From Streptomyces turgidiscabies Car8 (GTDB lineage Bacteria; Actinomycetota; Actinomycetes; Streptomycetales; Streptomycetaceae), in the NCBI RefSeq assembly GCF_000331005.1, contig NZ_AEJB01000396.1:1-40830 (forward strand): DNA of 40,830 nucleotides. Direction: 5' to 3'. This document shows, piece by piece, positions 40,502 through 40,830 of the stretch. The notes under the pieces are model-generated. The model ran no database searches and was not told where the DNA came from. It saw only the letters and a list, made by a program, of their open reading frames with translations. The first letter of the stretch is position 1, and each line of letters starts with the position of its first letter. Both the position numbers and the translations under genes were made by a program.

Positions 40502-40830
40502 GACGTACGAGGCCACCTTGTCGCGGTGGACCTTCGTGATGAGGGGGCCCGTCGCCGACGTCGGGTCGTTGCCGGGGCCGATCTTGATCTTCTCGGCGCG
40601 CTCGCGGATCTTGTCCACCAGCTCGTCGCCGATCGCGCCGACCGCTACGACCGCCGAGATCGCCATGCAGCGCTCGCCCGCCGAACCGTAAGCGGCGGAG
40701 ACGGCGGCGTCGGCCGCCGCGTCCAGGTCCGCGTCCGGGAGGACCAGCATGTGGTTCTTGGCGCCGCCCAGGGCCTGGACGCGCTTGCCGTTCGCCGAGG
40801 CCGTGGTGTGGATGTAGCGGGCGATGGGGG
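40502..40830 (-). pseudogene. mmsA: Methylmalonate/malonate-semialdehyde dehydrogenase, truncated at 3' end
   Basis: The minus-strand frame enters from beyond the window and reads IARYIHTTASANGKRVQALG, then LVLPDADLDAAADAAVSAAY, the active-site region SAGERCMAISA (catalytic Cys) and ERAEKIKIGPGNDPTSATGP, a clear CoA-acylating MmsA/IolA match. After HRDKVASYV (about 40502) homology stops; the frame then runs antisense through the end of the binding-protein gene, which is itself complete. About the last third of MmsA is missing, so the gene is broken at this junction. Full-length MmsA would convert malonate semialdehyde from beta-alanine to acetyl-CoA, the step after the pathway encoded at the left end. 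Whether an intact copy exists elsewhere cannot be seen. Confidence 0.75.

Overview
The window looks like chromosomal DNA of a Streptomyces or a very close actinobacterium. GC is very high with strong G/C bias at third codon positions. Many genes start with GTG and neighbours often overlap by ATGA/GTGA. Gene types are typical (LacI-controlled sugar ABC operon, PucR regulators, Tat-exported GH2 enzyme, Ada-AlkA fusion), and one extragenic hairpin closely resembles a sequence I know to recur in Streptomyces genomes. No rRNA, tRNA, CRISPR array or intact mobile element was found.

Layout. (1) 1-6.2 kb: reductive pyrimidine/hydantoin catabolism: the end of a PucR-type regulator, a beta-ureidopropionase-like nitrilase, a dihydropyrimidinase/hydantoinase, an LLM-class (probably F420-dependent) oxidoreductase and an NCS1 permease. 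(2) 6.2-8.1 kb: a secreted DUF3558-like protein and a methyltransferase. (3) 8.2-15.9 kb: an agl-like sugar locus: GH13 alpha-glucosidase, two permeases, a lipoprotein binding protein, a LacI regulator and a divergent intracellular GH32 beta-fructosidase. This suggests sucrose or fructo-oligosaccharide use. (4) 15.9-16.2 kb: debris that reads as the 5' end of a PfkB fructokinase joined to the C-terminus of a tyrosine integrase. (5) 16.3-21.7 kb: gamma-glutamyltransferase, inositol-monophosphatase-like enzyme, an unknown protein, an FAD oxidoreductase and a translationally coupled macrodomain protein. (6) 21.7-25.0 kb: a SulP anion transporter and ArsR regulator with a promoter/operator and two coupled short ORFs, then a decapitated P-type metal ATPase and an 8-bp tandem repeat. 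(7) 25.2-27.2 kb: alkylation repair (Ada-AlkA fusion and Ogt). (8) 27.4-30.0 kb: a Tat-exported GH2 glycosidase. (9) 30.0-32.8 kb: an NAD/ADP-ribose group (Sir2 deacylase, orphan VapB-like protein, NUDIX hydrolase, ADP-ribosylglycohydrolase). (10) 32.9-40.5 kb: glycerate kinase, a second PucR-type regulator, and a five-gene branched-chain-amino-acid-type (HAAT) ABC transporter. (11) 40.5 kb to the end: a 3'-truncated mmsA.

Most promising leads: the LLM oxidoreductase inside a pyrimidine operon that shows no dihydropyrimidine dehydrogenase here; the ADP-ribose neighbourhood; the coupled short ORFs of the sulP-arsR operon; and several scars (fructokinase/integrase, P-type ATPase, mmsA) showing past rearrangement. 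All functional statements rest on sequence motifs and family knowledge; no database search was possible.
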